Positions 12,191-23,898 of a stretch of DNA of 64,000 nt are shown here, one piece after another. Position 1 is the stretch's first letter. The number at the start of each line of letters is the position of its first letter. The stretch is from Ophioderma brevispina (Eukaryota > Echinodermata > Ophiuroidea > Amphilepidida > Ophiodermatidae). The stretch spans positions 186,001 through 250,000 of the forward strand of contig JAMKCH010019835.1 of the NCBI GenBank assembly GCA_023653785.1. Reading direction: 5' to 3'. The translations under genes and the position numbers were made by a program. A model generated the notes under the pieces. It worked only from the letters and a program-made list of their open reading frames with translations. It did not search any database and was not told the origin of the DNA.

Positions 12191-12723
12191 TACCGGATTC
12201 ATTACCTGAGTTTTAAAAAATACAGCGTGTTATAAATCTTGTTTTAAGTACTGTTTCTGTTTAAGTAGCGTTACCACTGATTGAGTAGAAATAATTTGCC
12301 CAACTCATTAGTTAGTCTATTGTTTTGGGGTCATTAAGCTGACACTGGTAAAAACATGTAAGTAGCCAAAGTTTATAAGTATGAAAAACGACTAGATTAA
12401 AATGGATACAATGGAACCTTACAGTCTTCCCAACAACTAATCTTGAGCGTAGAAATAAGCGACATGGCAATTTCAGAGATGGCAATTTCAAGGCAATTAA
12501 AAGGGGAAACAGGTTCAGGGGATTGTAATTTTGTTGGTATCTGTTTAACACTTCAAAACATAAAAATGCAAAATAACCTTTATGAGGTACTTTACATGCA
12601 TTTTGTTATTGGCCAAAATATTGAAAATGAGAAAATACCTTAAATGGACGTGTTGAACTAAGTTGCAATATCACTTTTATGAAGCGTTACGTTCATATCT
12701 CAAATAAAATGATGTTAATTCTA
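12191..12723. other. No gene seen
   Basis: AT-rich, with overlapping short frames on both strands around 12312-12643 and no recognisable domain. A short repeat of GGCAATTTCA occurs near 12467-12490. Confidence 0.5.
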
Positions 12724-13170
12724 CAGAGCGTATCAATAAAAAAGCAACAAAACTTCTCCCCAATTTTTGTGGTAATTGTTTAAAGTTATTCCAAAATTAA
12801 CTAGTGCCATCTTAAAGACACAAATCCCCTCTTTCCAATGACCGGTAATTTATTCATGTGCGGTCATGGATAACCGATTAATCATTGTTTTTGCACAATG
12901 AGACAAAGTCAGCTTGGGAACAAGTTTCAATACAAATCCCATTCACTTGCATGACTAAAGTGAGAAGAGAGGGAAAATTGAATAGGATTTGTCTCATTGT
13001 GCAAAAACAATGATTACTCGGTTATCCATGACCGCACATGAAAAAATTACCTATCGTTGGAAAGAGGAAATATGTGGCTTTAGGAAGGCATTAATTATTT
13101 TGATGTAATTTTACACAATTACCTAAAAAATTGGGGAGAAGTTTTGTTGCATTTTTATTGATACGCCCTG
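12724..13170. mobile_element. Long foldback MITE, TA-flanked (arms ~190 bp)
   Basis: Almost the whole element is an inverted repeat. The left arm runs CAGAGCGTATCAATAAAA, CAACAAAACTTCTCCCCAAT, CTCTTTCCAATGACCGGTAA, ATGTGCGGTCATGGATAACC, TCATTGTTTTTGCACAATGA. The same series is found in reverse complement in the right arm, ending CGCCCTG. TA lies on each side (12722-12723, 13171-13172), as for Tc1/mariner-type insertions. The loop is about 80 bp and no transposase is encoded. Confidence 0.92.
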
Positions 13171-13877
13171 TATAGCTTGGAACCAGAATTTATATAATCC
13201 AATTCATATCTTTGTGTATTTTCTTAAATACAGGCATCGTTACCAAGACATTCCCGGGATATTCATTACGCAATTGGGTTCTGCCTGTCGCACTGATGAA
13301 TGTTATAAATAAATAAATAAATAAAAAACATAAATAAATTACCGGAATCTAGGGTTCATTTGGCCAGTCATGTTTTATTACTGAAGCGCTTAGCATTAAT
13401 ATCTACCAGCATTTGTATGGTTCCAAGGTTCAGAATTGCATTTGCACATTATGTATTTCCTACAAGGCCAATGCCGTACATGTGTCGTAATAATTTAGTG
13501 GGAGTATATTACTCATGCATTGATCATTGATTTTTTGTTTTAAATTTTAAAACATCGAAAGCATAAAAAATGTCCTGTTGTAAGCAGCCACGAAATCCCA
13601 ATTGTATACGTCGCCATTGGTTTAACACATAAACGCGAAATCTTGAAGAAAAATCCTATTTTTTATATGTTATAAAGCAATATTATTATTATTCCGAAAC
13701 CGTTGGAGCTGAAGAATCAACTCCACTGTTAGGGGTTCTGAATTTGTATGCATGAATAATGGACGAGGACGAGGACGAGGTCATATGTGGGTCAAGCGAA
13801 CATATGACTGACCCATACCAAAGCGATCGGTGTCTCTCTATTGCTGTCTATTAAATGGGTTTATTATATTTGGAAGA
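13171..13877. other. No gene seen; short AAAT repeat
   Basis: A (AAAT)n tract at about 13306-13325 follows CTGTCGCACTGATGAATG and could be the tail of a retrotransposon, which I cannot confirm. The rest shows no gene or repeat. Confidence 0.5.
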
Positions 13878-14025
13878 TATAGACCGTATTCAATATGACG
13901 TCAGCCACCAGACCAATCGATCCATGTATAGCGATTGCACAGGATCATTGACAGGTGAATGTTTGTAGTACTGGAATGCGTCTCTCTTGTCCACCAACAT
14001 GGCTGGCTTATTGAAGACGGTCTAT
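13878..14025 (-). mobile_element. Short MITE, AGACCG family F (copy 1)
   Basis: The terminal inverted repeats TATAGACCGTATTCAATA and (reverse complement) TATAGACCGTCTTCAATA flank a 150-bp body. The body contains GATCCATGTATAGCGAT, CATTGACAGGTGAATG, AGTACTGGAATGCGTC and CTTGTCCACCAACATGG. The same blocks appear in opposite orientation in the element at 61493-61690. TA dinucleotides lie at both ends. Confidence 0.85.
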
Positions 14026-14053
14026 ACTATCGGCGGCGGAACCGGTGCTCCTC

Positions 14054-14076
14054 GGGGGGGGGGGGGGGGGGGGGGG
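14054..14076. repeat. Poly-G run of 23 bases
   Basis: An uninterrupted G run in the middle of otherwise unremarkable sequence. It could form a G-quadruplex and is a likely sequencing or assembly weak point. Shorter G or C runs of 8-14 bases are scattered through the window (for example near 14407, 15121, 15181 and 28454). Confidence 0.95.
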
Positions 14077-16369
14077 TCATGGCCCTCCACCTTTAAAAGT
14101 AGAGGAACCTGCCCCTATTTCAAAATTGATTGATGATACACGTTGGACTTATCACAGCTGCACAAGAAAACGATAGGAATGTATCGAAAATTGCAAAAGT
14201 GGCACCTCCACTTTGAAAATCGTCCCGCCGCCGCCACCATCTTGATTTTACCCAACAAGCTTACGTATGGAGTATTTACCCTTATATTCCTGAACAGCTC
14301 ACTTAGAAGTTAATATGATGCAGGTAGAACCTTAGAAGCGAGCGCTCAGATACACTTTCATTCTGTTCATTTTGCCAAAATGCACGCAAGAATTCCTGCC
14401 TGTGCAGGGGGGGGAGTTCGGATTTATTTGACATCCCTAGGAAAATTAGCACTCTATATAAATGCCCAGTAAACATGTATATAGATTCTATAGTGTGAAA
14501 GGCTCATGATACGTTCATTTTTCTGTCATAACTGTGCGAAAACGGTTTACTGCAAAAGGCCACACCCATAAAAAGAATCTTATACTTTACTCACGAAAAA
14601 AATGCGATCATCTATTACATAGGTTTGGAATGAAAAATGTGAGCAAAAAAAAAAAAATGTGTGGCGTACTGCGCCAGCTCCTGTCAATACGTCGGGTATA
14701 CGTTTGTGTTGCATGAGTGCCGTAGTCTCGTGTTACGTTTGTATACGTTCGTGCTCGGGACTTTTTCGGTTTGGGGAGTCAATAGGAGTGTCGGTATTAG
14801 GACCCAATTACATGGAATGAGACCTAAATTTGAATAAATAACTTCTCAACAGTCTAGGGATTTTTTGAAATGGCGCGAAAATTGAATTTTCAAATGCATT
14901 TTTCTCCAAATTTCTTCTACGAACTACAAGTTTGCCGAACAAATTGCTTTCAAATGATGTCTTCTTGCCGTATGGTAAAAATTGAATGAATTCATCAAGC
15001 GGTTTTGTTGGAATCAATCAGGCATATTAATGCCGATTTAGGGATTTTTTTCCATAGAGCTCCACAGGAGCCTGGCAACCTCCAAAATCCCAACTCTAGT
15101 ATCGAATATTCGGCGTCCTACCCCCCCCCCCGTGCCTGGTTTATAAATCCCAAATGCCCAAATCCAGCAGATCGTGTCCGCCCCCCCCCCCCCGGTTTAA
15201 GTCGTATTTATTCTTTACTACTTTCTTTTTACTAGCCGAATAGTATGACAGTTTGGTCAAAAAATGTGGTTTGCCGTAATCAAACCAGCCCTGACAACAT
15301 AATTATAATAAGAAATCAGAATTTTCGTCAAGATCTCGCTTTTACGTTTAAACCACTGGCAACGGCTAAAATTAGGATTGATTGGTCCCGCCATCCACGA
15401 AGAAATCTATGGTGAAATTGTATTAAACATATTTATTGGTATATTGTTTAATTATTCCATGAATCAATTTTAAAAAACAGCACAAACTTTATAATAGGGT
15501 TAAGGTAGTAAACAGGTACATAAAAATTAATTGCGAGAAAACAAAATATCCAACAGAATGGAGAATTAAAATAAATCAATTGCCGATATCGGACGACAAT
15601 TTAAAATTACACTCTTTTTGGAGTTCTCGTCGATTAATATCTCCGTAGGAGTTAAAGGTAAGACGAAAAGGGGATCAAATGAGGGTCGGTATCCTGTCAG
15701 ACTATAGATTTCAAATAGCGGTCAATAAGTGTATACGCGTGTGCTATAAGAGTTCGCTTCGCGCTCGCCTTATTATGTTCTTTAATTTGTTGAAAAAGTT
15801 AATCCTCGTTTCTGTATTACGATATCTGAAAGGGTGCAATGTCAGAAATAACTTTAAACACAATTCTATTCGTGGGCCGGGGTTAGTAAGCAAACCCGCA
15901 ATATCGTGCGTTCAATCGTGCAAGTGTTACACGCGGTGTATAAAGTTACGCACCGCACGCAAATAGGACGGGTTGTTCCTTTTTGACAGTGGGAACTATT
16001 TTGCCTTTTAACTAATATAATTAAAAAAAAATATTGAAAAGAAATAGAAATTTGGTTTGGTCTATCTAAATCGTGTCCTATTCAATGTTACATACGGAGC
16101 GTTTAAAATAAAATAATATTTTAACACAAAACCGAGGCTACTACAACAGTAGCAACTTGACCTCTGACCTTGCAAATGAGTCCAAATATGGAGTTATAGC
16201 ACCATCATTTCATTTTTCGGCCGACTTTGAACAATCTAGGAAAGGCTATACGTATACACAGCCCCATGTTGCAACAGGTTACAGCTGAGCTATAGGCGTC
16301 CCAAGAGTGGAGCCCAGAAAATGGACCAGTAACGAGATCACCCCAAAACAAGATGAAAGTTAAGTCGCC
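14077..16369. other. No gene seen; two C runs
   Basis: Two C runs at 15121-15130 and 15181-15193 lie in a stretch without any supported exon. The 95-codon frame at 15679-15966 has locally raised CpG but no domain, signal peptide or homology I recognise. Confidence 0.5.
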
Positions 16370-16373
16370 TTAA

Positions 16374-17174
16374 CCTCGTTACCGAAGGGGGGGGGTGGCC
16401 CCCCTTCTAGGTTTTTTCCCCGGCTTGCTAAAACCCCTTTTTTGTGCCAAATTATTTAATGTAATGTTGTTCAATTGACATGTTCCGCTCCTTTAATCCA
16501 ACAAACAAAACATCCACCCGGGGGATAGGTAAGATACAGTGGTGATCCCAAAGTGATCGATAGGGGGGTGGGAGTGGAACCACCCCCCCCCCTCGGAAGA
16601 GAAGTAACCAACATGCCTTATACACAAACAGGAACATCAAACACTTGATTCGTACCAATAGATCGCTATGGTCCTCCTCTTTCCTTTGATACCAACAATG
16701 AGTACCAACATGCTCAGAATTACATGAGAATGACGTCATAAATTCGCATGTTAGCAAAACTTGCCATTCCATAGACACCACAGGAAAAAATTCATTTTTC
16801 GCCATGAAAGGTTAGGAAAATCAATTTTCATGCGGTTTTTGACTACTACTTGAGGGAAAGACTAGTTTTATATAAGAAAATCATTTTAGAGCTATATGGG
16901 TGTTTGAGTCGCTATAAAATTGCGAAATATTCAATTTTCCACCCTATATTTCAGTATTTTCGTACTTTCCTTCAACATCTGCGGCATGGTGACGTCACAA
17001 TGGGGATGTTAGTACTTTTTTGGTACCAATGGAAATAAGAACCTCAAGCATCCTTGGCTACCAAATTTAAAGAATCGGGTGTTCAGTAACGAAAATCACA
17101 GGGGGGGTGGTAACCACCCCCCCCCCCCTTCGGGATTTTGTTAAAAAAAATGGCTTCAGGTAGCTAGACGAGGG
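16374..17174 (+). mobile_element. G/C-run MITE, TTAA family G (fullest copy)
   Basis: The left end is TTAA (16370-16373) followed by CCTCGTTACCGAAG and a G run. The right end is a C run followed by CTTCGGGATTTTG and CTAGACGAGGG near TTTAA, so the ends are inverted repeats of each other. The body aligns with 4729-5655 on its flanks and with the 412-bp unit at 8364 in its centre (GCCATTCCATAGACACCA, TTTTCATGCGGTTTTTGA, TAGTTTTATATAAGAAA, TTTTAGAGCTATA). Extra G/C palindromes (GGGGGGTGG near CCACCCCC) lie inside. It is non-coding; the 117-codon minus frame at 16452-16805 is a shadow within it. Confidence 0.8.
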
Positions 17175-19212
17175 TTTTTAACCACATATTGCGTCCACAT
17201 TGTACAAGAAAGTAAGGAAAGAATAAAGTGGTTGCCTTCAGCTGAAGGGAGTGTATCAACGCCTTGGATATGGATACTGGAATATAGCCGTTAATTTTAC
17301 ACAAAGTTATACAATTATACAAAAACATTCGTATTGACAATAGGTGGCGCCATTTCGTGATGTCCTTATAAGAAAGTAGAACCAAAGTGGAACATTACAC
17401 ACTGACCATTAGGTTGAAATACATAATTGATTTGTAATGCTCAAAAGAAAGGAACAATATTGTCTCCCACTGTTCATTATGGTTTCACTTGCGGGGCCCT
17501 CTTAGCCAATATTAGAAAAAATCGGTTAGCCTGCCGTTTCAATCATTAAAAAAAGGGCCCAGTGACGTTTTAATAAATACTTGCATTTATGCAAACAGTG
17601 ATGAAATCAAGGCGTTTGAAGACCATCAGAAGGAAACGCACACACATTCTAGCCATGTACTACTCTATTTCCTTTTTGAATAGGAATCCTTTTTCTAGTT
17701 ACACATCACTGGCACATCTTTTTTTACGGGCAATTCAATGTTTTTTTTTTTTTTTGTCAGCTCCTGGAATTTGATGCCCGGCAGGTCTACTACTAATCAC
17801 TCTTACTATAACTATAGTAGATTCAACCCAGTGTGCCACCTCCAGTACTTTTCTGCGAAACTATGGGCATTGAATGATATGTAGTGGGAAATTAAAATTC
17901 CAATTCCCGCTAAATCTATTGAAACATCTAGCCGGATAGGCAGAGACAAATCAATCCTATGCTTATGAAAAGCATTCGAATAACGTATAGCGCATTTATA
18001 GCTCATTAACTCTCAAAACATTCTGACAATCGGATTTGCTTTCAGTGATGCAATGTAACAGGTAGTTGAATCATGGAAGAAAGGACGAGAAGCCCATCGA
18101 ACCCACTTGACTTTTTAGAACGATCTATCTGTCTGCCGCCCCCTAATGCGCATTGTTAGTCCTCTTCTCTCAAGTGCCTTCGAGGATAATCCTAAATCCA
18201 TTTTCTCGCTCGAGAAAATTCCGCAGTTAGTGGTTGTTTCTCATTGCGTCAAGATTCCGGGTCATCGGGAGATCAGCGAATCAGCACGCGATGAATGCGC
18301 GAAGTAAATACTCAAACATATGGCGGCTTACATGGAAACCGGTACACGCCCGGGTTTCTTGATTTTGTTCCACGGAACCCATGCTCGTTCCGAAAAAGAG
18401 AGACTAGCTGCAAATGCGGGACTACCCCTAGGGCTATAAAATTCACAATAATCAAGTTCTAGTCCCAGTTCTAGTTCAATGATATAAATAGGAAAAATTA
18501 ACCTAAACATATCAGCAAAATAACCCTAGGTGTGTATTTTTCTTGCAGTAGCACAAGTGCCATGTTTCTAGTATATTGGCTATTTTAAATGTGTATCTTT
18601 TTTCATGTATTGAGAACAGGTCCCACAAGGGGTATAATCTCATTGCAAATTATCTTCAACCTTCAATCATTTTTTTTTATTTATTCACCATAGAATACAG
18701 CAAAAACAATATGATAAAATAATTATGTAAATAATGCAGTACAGTGAAAATTGATTGTTACAATATTAATCAAAAATATTTTGCATACAAGTAAAGATTT
18801 TTATAATACATTATAAGTGGACTTTCAAAATAGAGTATATAACTGGGATAATACTAGTGGAAAATATATTTAAAATAGCACAGTAAGGATGTTATATTAC
18901 TGCTGTACCGTTAGGTGTATATTTTCACTGAAACTAGTATAATTTCACCAAAGCTGGTCCCATTTGCGGCCGGGTATATTTTAACTGAAATTTGTTCCCG
19001 TTGGGGGTCACTTTCAGAACCCCTGGAACGAGCATGGGTGCCCAACGAAAATCCAAGAGTTCAAATTTAGTCAAACTTCCATCCTTTATTTCTCACACTG
19101 GGCAGTCTGGGCACTAAAGCTGAACACATAATGATGTACAAACACTGCGTAAAGAAAAAGAGCGACATATACACACTGGAGACAGCCGGAACATGTTGTA
19201 ATATGCAATATA
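17175..19212. other. No gene seen
   Basis: No exon or repeat is supported. A T run lies at 17741-17755 and AT-rich sequence at 18670-18850. Small frames at 17164, 17589, 17812 and 18328 have no recognisable domain. Confidence 0.5.
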
Positions 19213-19656
19213 CAGAGTGAGTCAAAAAAACTTGACCCTGATTGTGTCCGCCATTTTGAATTTTTAAATAATATATATCTAACATATGTGGTATCTGCGG
19301 AAAGCTTATTTCATTATCTTTAATTTGCTGCAAAGATCATTCCAATCGATTAAGTATAGGCCGAGCTACAGTCTTTCGAATCAAGAATCTGCAGTGAATA
19401 AATAGCCTGAATTTCTTCTGGACACTGATATCCTTCGCTGAACGCCGTTCATTCAATGTGAATCCGTGGACAGAGCAGAAAACCGAATACTTGATTCAAA
19501 CGACTGTAGCTCGGTCTATACCTAACCGATGTGAATGATCTTTGCAGTAAATTAAAGATAATAAACCCAGCTTTCAGATGATACCAAATATGTTAGATAT
19601 ATGTTACTTAAAAATTCAAAATGACGGACACAATCAGTTTTTTTTTACTCACCCTG
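19213..19656. mobile_element. Long foldback MITE, TA-flanked (arms ~190 bp)
   Basis: The left arm begins CAGAGTGAGTCAAAAAAACT and continues GATTGTGTCCGCCATTTTGA, ATATATATCTAACATATGTG, TCTTTAATTTGCTGCAAAGA, GCCGAGCTACAGTC. The right arm gives the same series in reverse complement, with a perfect-looking terminus ACCCTG. TA lies on both sides (19211-19212, 19657-19658). The layout is the same as the 12724 element but the sequence differs, so this is a separate mariner-like family. It is non-coding. Confidence 0.92.
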
Positions 19657-20417
19657 TACTTACACTTTTACGTGTTCGTATATAGAGTTTTAAAAAATCC
19701 TCCAGTAATGATTGCTCGCCAATCATCGATTGCGGCAGAGGGATTACGATCTAAGGGTCGCTGTTGAATCCCTTCCTTTTGTGCGGGTGAATGGATAAAG
19801 AGATTAAATCGGATGATGGGAGTCGATGTGCTTCCTTCTTATCTCTTTCTTCCATGGTTGAATGTTACAATTACAATTACAATTACAATTAGATATTAAC
19901 GCTTTTACAAAAATGAACAAAGCGTATACAAAATGCCTCAAAACAATACAACACAAGAGCAAACCAATTAAACATTAGGATATAAGTGAGTTTTGAGAGT
20001 AGATGTGAATGTGGTGATTGTATCTGATGACCTAATAGAACGTGGAAGTTGATTCCAGAGTTACTGACTTTTGAGCGCCCGTGTTTTGGATACGAAGGAA
20101 CACAAAAGTCTTTGCACTCTCTATGTAAAAACTACGTCAACATGAAAGGTCAGATTATCTTAGTTCGTTCATGAAACAGGTGAATCAGGCCACATATTCC
20201 TTTTTCTTCCTCCTCTCCCAACTAATCGACGCCGTCCAAAACTTTTCTTCTGGTGACACGATGGATTGAATCTACTATAATTTATTATCTGATTTAGTTA
20301 CAGCAAAAGTTTCGCTTTAGTTGTGAAATATCAAAATTTATAACATGTTAACCGAATGGTTTACATATTCTTGAACCATCCGGGGGGCACTCAGATCAAC
20401 TTGATATAAAGTGTCGT
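19657..20417. other. No gene seen; short (TTACAA)n
   Basis: A short hexanucleotide repeat (ACAATT units) lies at 19864-19890. The phrase GTTGATTCCAGAGTTACTGA near 20048 resembles sequence often found in invertebrate retrotransposon ends, but I cannot assign it. No gene is visible. Confidence 0.45.
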
Positions 20418-20593
20418 GCCGGTGTGAAAGCAGATATAGTCCGGTAGGAGCCATAGTCCGGGGCTCCATAGACGATAACGGAATAAAGCGTGAAACTAAT
20501 GTTGCCTAAAGAGTCAACTGAATCGATTGCCCTATTGTTCACCATTGTTCCTGGACTATGAGTACGCCGGACAATGGTTACTTCTACACCGGG
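20418..20593 (+). mobile_element. Short MITE, GCCGGTGTG family (copy 1)
   Basis: The ends GCCGGTGTGAAAGCAGATAT and CTTCTACACCGGG are inverted. The core includes CTCCATAGACGATAACGGAA, AAGCGTGAAACTAATGTTGC, GAGTCAACTGAATCGATTGC and CCTATTGTTCACCATTGTTC. The same core appears in reverse complement at 23731-23898. It encodes nothing. Confidence 0.85.
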
Positions 20594-21002
20594 TTAAAAT
20601 ATCTTCCTATTCGTAATTAATTTGCTGCATCATATTTTATATTTTTCTTTCTTTAGGGTTCCGATTCTTTTGTTTTATTCGACCTGTATCTTATCCTAAG
20701 GAATCATAATCAAATTACATGAATCTTATTTGGAAATTGTATTAATAACCATTGGCCTTGGGTTTAACAAATAAAAATATTTAGTTTACTTTTAAAATAA
20801 AATGTGTTCATTTATCAAAAGAATATGAGACTTTTAATTTACTTATTTAAAAACATTACGTTTCTTAGATTAATAATTTTGAACATAGTGACAGTTGCTC
20901 TTCGTTAAGTACATGCAATACAATTATCAATGTGGTCAAAATGACAAAATTTGTAAATGTGTATGGCCTTGGCATATCAAATAGAATTATTCTTGAAATA
21001 CC

Positions 21003-21296
21003 AGGGCCCTATTTCATAAAGGTTTATGATTAATCTTAAGTGGATTTAAGAAGAGTTATTCTTCTTAGGTTATTAACTCGTTTTTTTGGTGCAAATTTAA
21101 GAAGATATTTGAAAGAATTTTCTTACGTTGAGAATTATAGAGTTCAATCCCAGTCTGTGTTTATACCTGGATCCTATTTTATTAATTTCACCTTACCAAT
21201 TCTTACAAACTCTTCTAAAGAAGCATTACAGACATACAAAGAATAACTCTTCTAAAATTCATTTAAGATTAATCTTAACTTTTGTGAAATAGGGCC
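21003..21296. mobile_element. Foldback MITE, GGGCCCTATTTCA type
   Basis: The left end GGGCCCTATTTCATAAAG continues to GATTAATCTTAAG and AAGAAGAGTTATTCTT. The right end in reverse complement reads GGCCCTATTTCACAAAAG, GATTAATCTTAAA and AGAAGAGTTATTCTTTG. The arms are about 60 bp around a 170-bp centre. The 68-codon frame at 21040 lies wholly inside and is not a gene. Confidence 0.88.
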
Positions 21297-21539
21297 AATA
21301 CAGGCTCTCTTTAGCTGGTACCCGATCTTCTGTGGGAGGTCAGGTTGGACCTTGGGATTTTATTCACTACCTTTTATTTCTCTACTACATTTTACATTTT
21401 CGGCACTACCTCGTGTGTATTTTATCATTATCATCACCGCCACCACCATCATCATCATCAGTATTTCTCTTGTTCTTGTCATTTTCCTTCAGGCTAAACC
21501 GCTGTCCCAAATATAAATTATGAATTCATCTACTTCCTC

Positions 21540-22700
21540 TATTGGTAGCCGCTGACAGTGACTTTCTTCTGTGGTACAAGTGGGTTTGTCATTTTTCGTT
21601 GTTTTCTGCACGATCATTTTAGGTCCGTATTCCTTACTGGCTTCAGCTAACTCTCAAAGCATGACTTCCAATTCTTCTAAATTCTCTGTTATGATATAAT
21701 TATATCATCAGCAATCAATGATGATTGAACCGCTCTCCACTGATATTGACCCCCTGTGTTTCCTATTCAAATGACCGGAATATGCTTTCTAGACATGCAG
21801 TAAATATCTTGGGTGAGATGGTATCTCCCTGCCTCACACCTTTCTTGATGTTGATCGCCGCACTCTCTTTGTTAAGTGTCACAGTGCTTGTACAGTTTGT
21901 GTATATATCTCTTAATAGATCAATGTAAGTACTTTCCACCCTGGTTGTTTTAGAGCTTCTAATACAGACTGTGTTTCGACGGGTTCGAATGCCTTCTCAT
22001 AGTCAAAAAGGGCAATGCAGAGGGGCCGGTTGTATTCAAGATATTTCTCCTTTAGTTGTTTGATGGTGTGTATGTGGGCCATTGTGGAATAGCCACTTCT
22101 GAAACAAGCTTGCTCTCTTGGTTGATTCCTGCGCAATATGTTTCCCAATCTGTTGGTAAGGATCCTTGAAAAAAACTTGTACACATTTGAGAGCAGAATA
22201 ATGGATCGATAGTTTTTTAGATCCCATTTGTCTCCTTTTTTGAAAAGGATGATCCGCTTCAGGCAAGTTGCGAACAGCTTAGCAAGCTCTCCGGCGACAT
22301 TATCTCCCCCTTCTACAATTTTGTGTATTTTATGATGTTGTCTGGAAAGGTTGCTATACCCCTCTTCATGTTGTGAATGTCATGGCTGACTTCCAAACTT
22401 CTTATAGCTGGTAACCTTTCTGAGCTTAGGTAGCTGTGGCACTTCTTCTCTCTTTCACTGTCATAGAGGTCTTCGTAGAATTCTTCTATTTTTGGTGAAG
22501 TATAAGGTCTTCATCTGTCCATTCCTGTCCATTTTTGTTAAGGATGATAATAATCATCATTGAGAGTTTCTTCAGATTACTCTCTGTTTCTTTGGTTCTT
22601 CAGGTGTTGTACTTCCGAATGTCTTCTCTAATCTTCTTGTGAATCGATTTGCATGTTTCAGTTTGTTCTGTGTGCCACATATTTCACATTTTCTACAGAT
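21540..22700 (-). pseudogene. Decayed RTE-like non-LTR retrotransposon reverse transcriptase
   Basis: Read on the minus strand, several frames together give the order of a non-LTR reverse transcriptase. There is a KKIREDIRKYN-type linker near 22630, an EEFYEDLYDSE segment near 22470, KKGDKWDLKNYRSI near 22220 and LLSNVYKFFSRILTNRL near 22170. QPREQACFRSGYSTMAHIHT follows near 22100, then IALFDYEKAFE with the first catalytic aspartate, KKGVRQGDTISPKIFTA near 21840, and ADDII (the catalytic YADD-like box, here frameshifted) near 21700. Stop codons and at least three frameshifts break it, and the stretch between the linker and the KKGDK block is shortened. The endonuclease domain and the 3' end are absent. 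The motif wording is typical of the RTE clade. It is not functional. It lies between the two inverted GCCGGTGTG MITEs, with a (GAT)n-like tract downstream near 21440. Confidence 0.85.
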
Positions 22701-23504
22701 TTTATTGGTGTTGTTTTCTAATAAAGATGATCATTCTTGTTATTTAACATGTTTTGTTTTTCTTGTTGGATTTTTGTTATAATTGTCACGCTAATTGTTT
22801 ATTACTATAATAAAACGAACAAAATGGCATTGAACTCACAAAATATTAAAACAAGGCCGATTCTTTGGGGAATGAAAAGAAGACACTTGAACAGATAACA
22901 CGAGTAATCAGCGGTAGTTAACGTCAAATCTGCATTATTGTGGGCAAACCTGGAAGAAGTGTCCATTGACATGTGTTACATAGTTGCTTATTTCTTCAAA
23001 ACTACTGAACCGAATCGAGTGATGTTTACGTTAAAATGTTAAAAAGTATTTGTGGTTTAAGATTCTTTTTAATTTCTCAAATGTGATACTTTCTTTTTAA
23101 GTTATGGTCGCCTATAGTTAGGGTGTAATTCTTTCTGAGACACCCTGTAGGACGCCCATGTTACTGTGTCATCGGCATTCATTGACGGGCCCAGACTACG
23201 TCATCCAAATTCAAATGGATTCAGACAATTTGAGAGAGAATTGGTTGGAAAGATTGAATACGTTCATATTAAAGGATGTCATGTATTTTATAAACATGCT
23301 GGTCATCTTAAAGCCTTATTGCACATAAGACAGGAATATTGCAATTCTATTTAGCTTTTTTTCTCAAGCCGAATACGATTTCTGGATCATACACCTTATT
23401 TCTGCTGAACTGAGAGATAATGGTGGATTGGAAGACAGTTTCTCGACTGGAAATTACATTTTGTGCGTGCGATAGATAAATGGAGGAAGTGAGTGATCGA
23501 ATAA
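22701..23504. other. No gene seen; one isolated MITE-like terminus
   Basis: TCTGAGACACCCTGTAG at about 23136-23152 looks like the right terminus of a TACAGGGTGTCTCAGA-type mariner MITE, but I found no matching left end nearby. No exon is supported. Confidence 0.4.
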
Positions 23505-23707
23505 TAGGGCCGTTTCACGGAGCTAAATTATGTTGAATGGACTTTTCGTTTGCCCTCCAGATCATCCAAGCATGAGAAGAATGCAATACATACACCTGGT
23601 TCACCTAAACATTTCAGTTGTTTCTGCAGGTGATTATTTTGTATTCCGTGCACCCTTGTGTTGTTCTGGAGGACAGGTCTGGTATGACCTCCTGTGAAAC
23701 CGCCCTA
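23505..23707. mobile_element. Short MITE, TAGGGC(C/G)GTTTCAC ends
   Basis: TAGGGCCGTTTCACGGAG at the left faces CTCCTGTGAAACCGCCCTA at the right, so each end is an inverted copy of the other. The 200-bp body is otherwise unstructured, apart from ACCTGGTTCACC versus GCAGGTGATT near the middle. It is non-coding. Confidence 0.8.
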
Positions 23708-23730
23708 TCGGAGTGGTGAATTTCGGCGCA

Positions 23731-23898
23731 GCCGGTGTGGCAGGAGATATAGTCCTCCGTGCTCACAGTCCGGGAACAATGGTGAACAATAGGGCAATCG
23801 ATTCAGTTGACTCTTCACGCAACATTAGTTTCACGCTTTATTCCGTTATCGTCTGTGGAGCCCGGACTACCTGCCGGTACTATGATTACTTTCACACC
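23731..23898 (-). mobile_element. Short MITE, GCCGGTGTG family (copy 2, inverted)
   Basis: This is the reverse-orientation partner of 20418-20593: GGGAACAATGGTGAACAATA, GGCAATCGATTCAGTTGACT, GCAACATTAGTTTCACGCTT and TATTCCGTTATCGTCT read as the reverse complement of the first copy. It starts GCCGGTGTGG and ends TTTCACACC. The 75-codon frame at 23713 lies across it and is not a gene. Confidence 0.85.

Noticed and set aside
15679..15966. 95-codon frame with raised CpG
   Set aside because: No domain, no splice or start context, and an unusual residue mix; chance cannot be excluded.
16452..16805. 117-codon minus-strand frame
   Set aside because: It lies wholly inside a MITE that has other copies without this frame.
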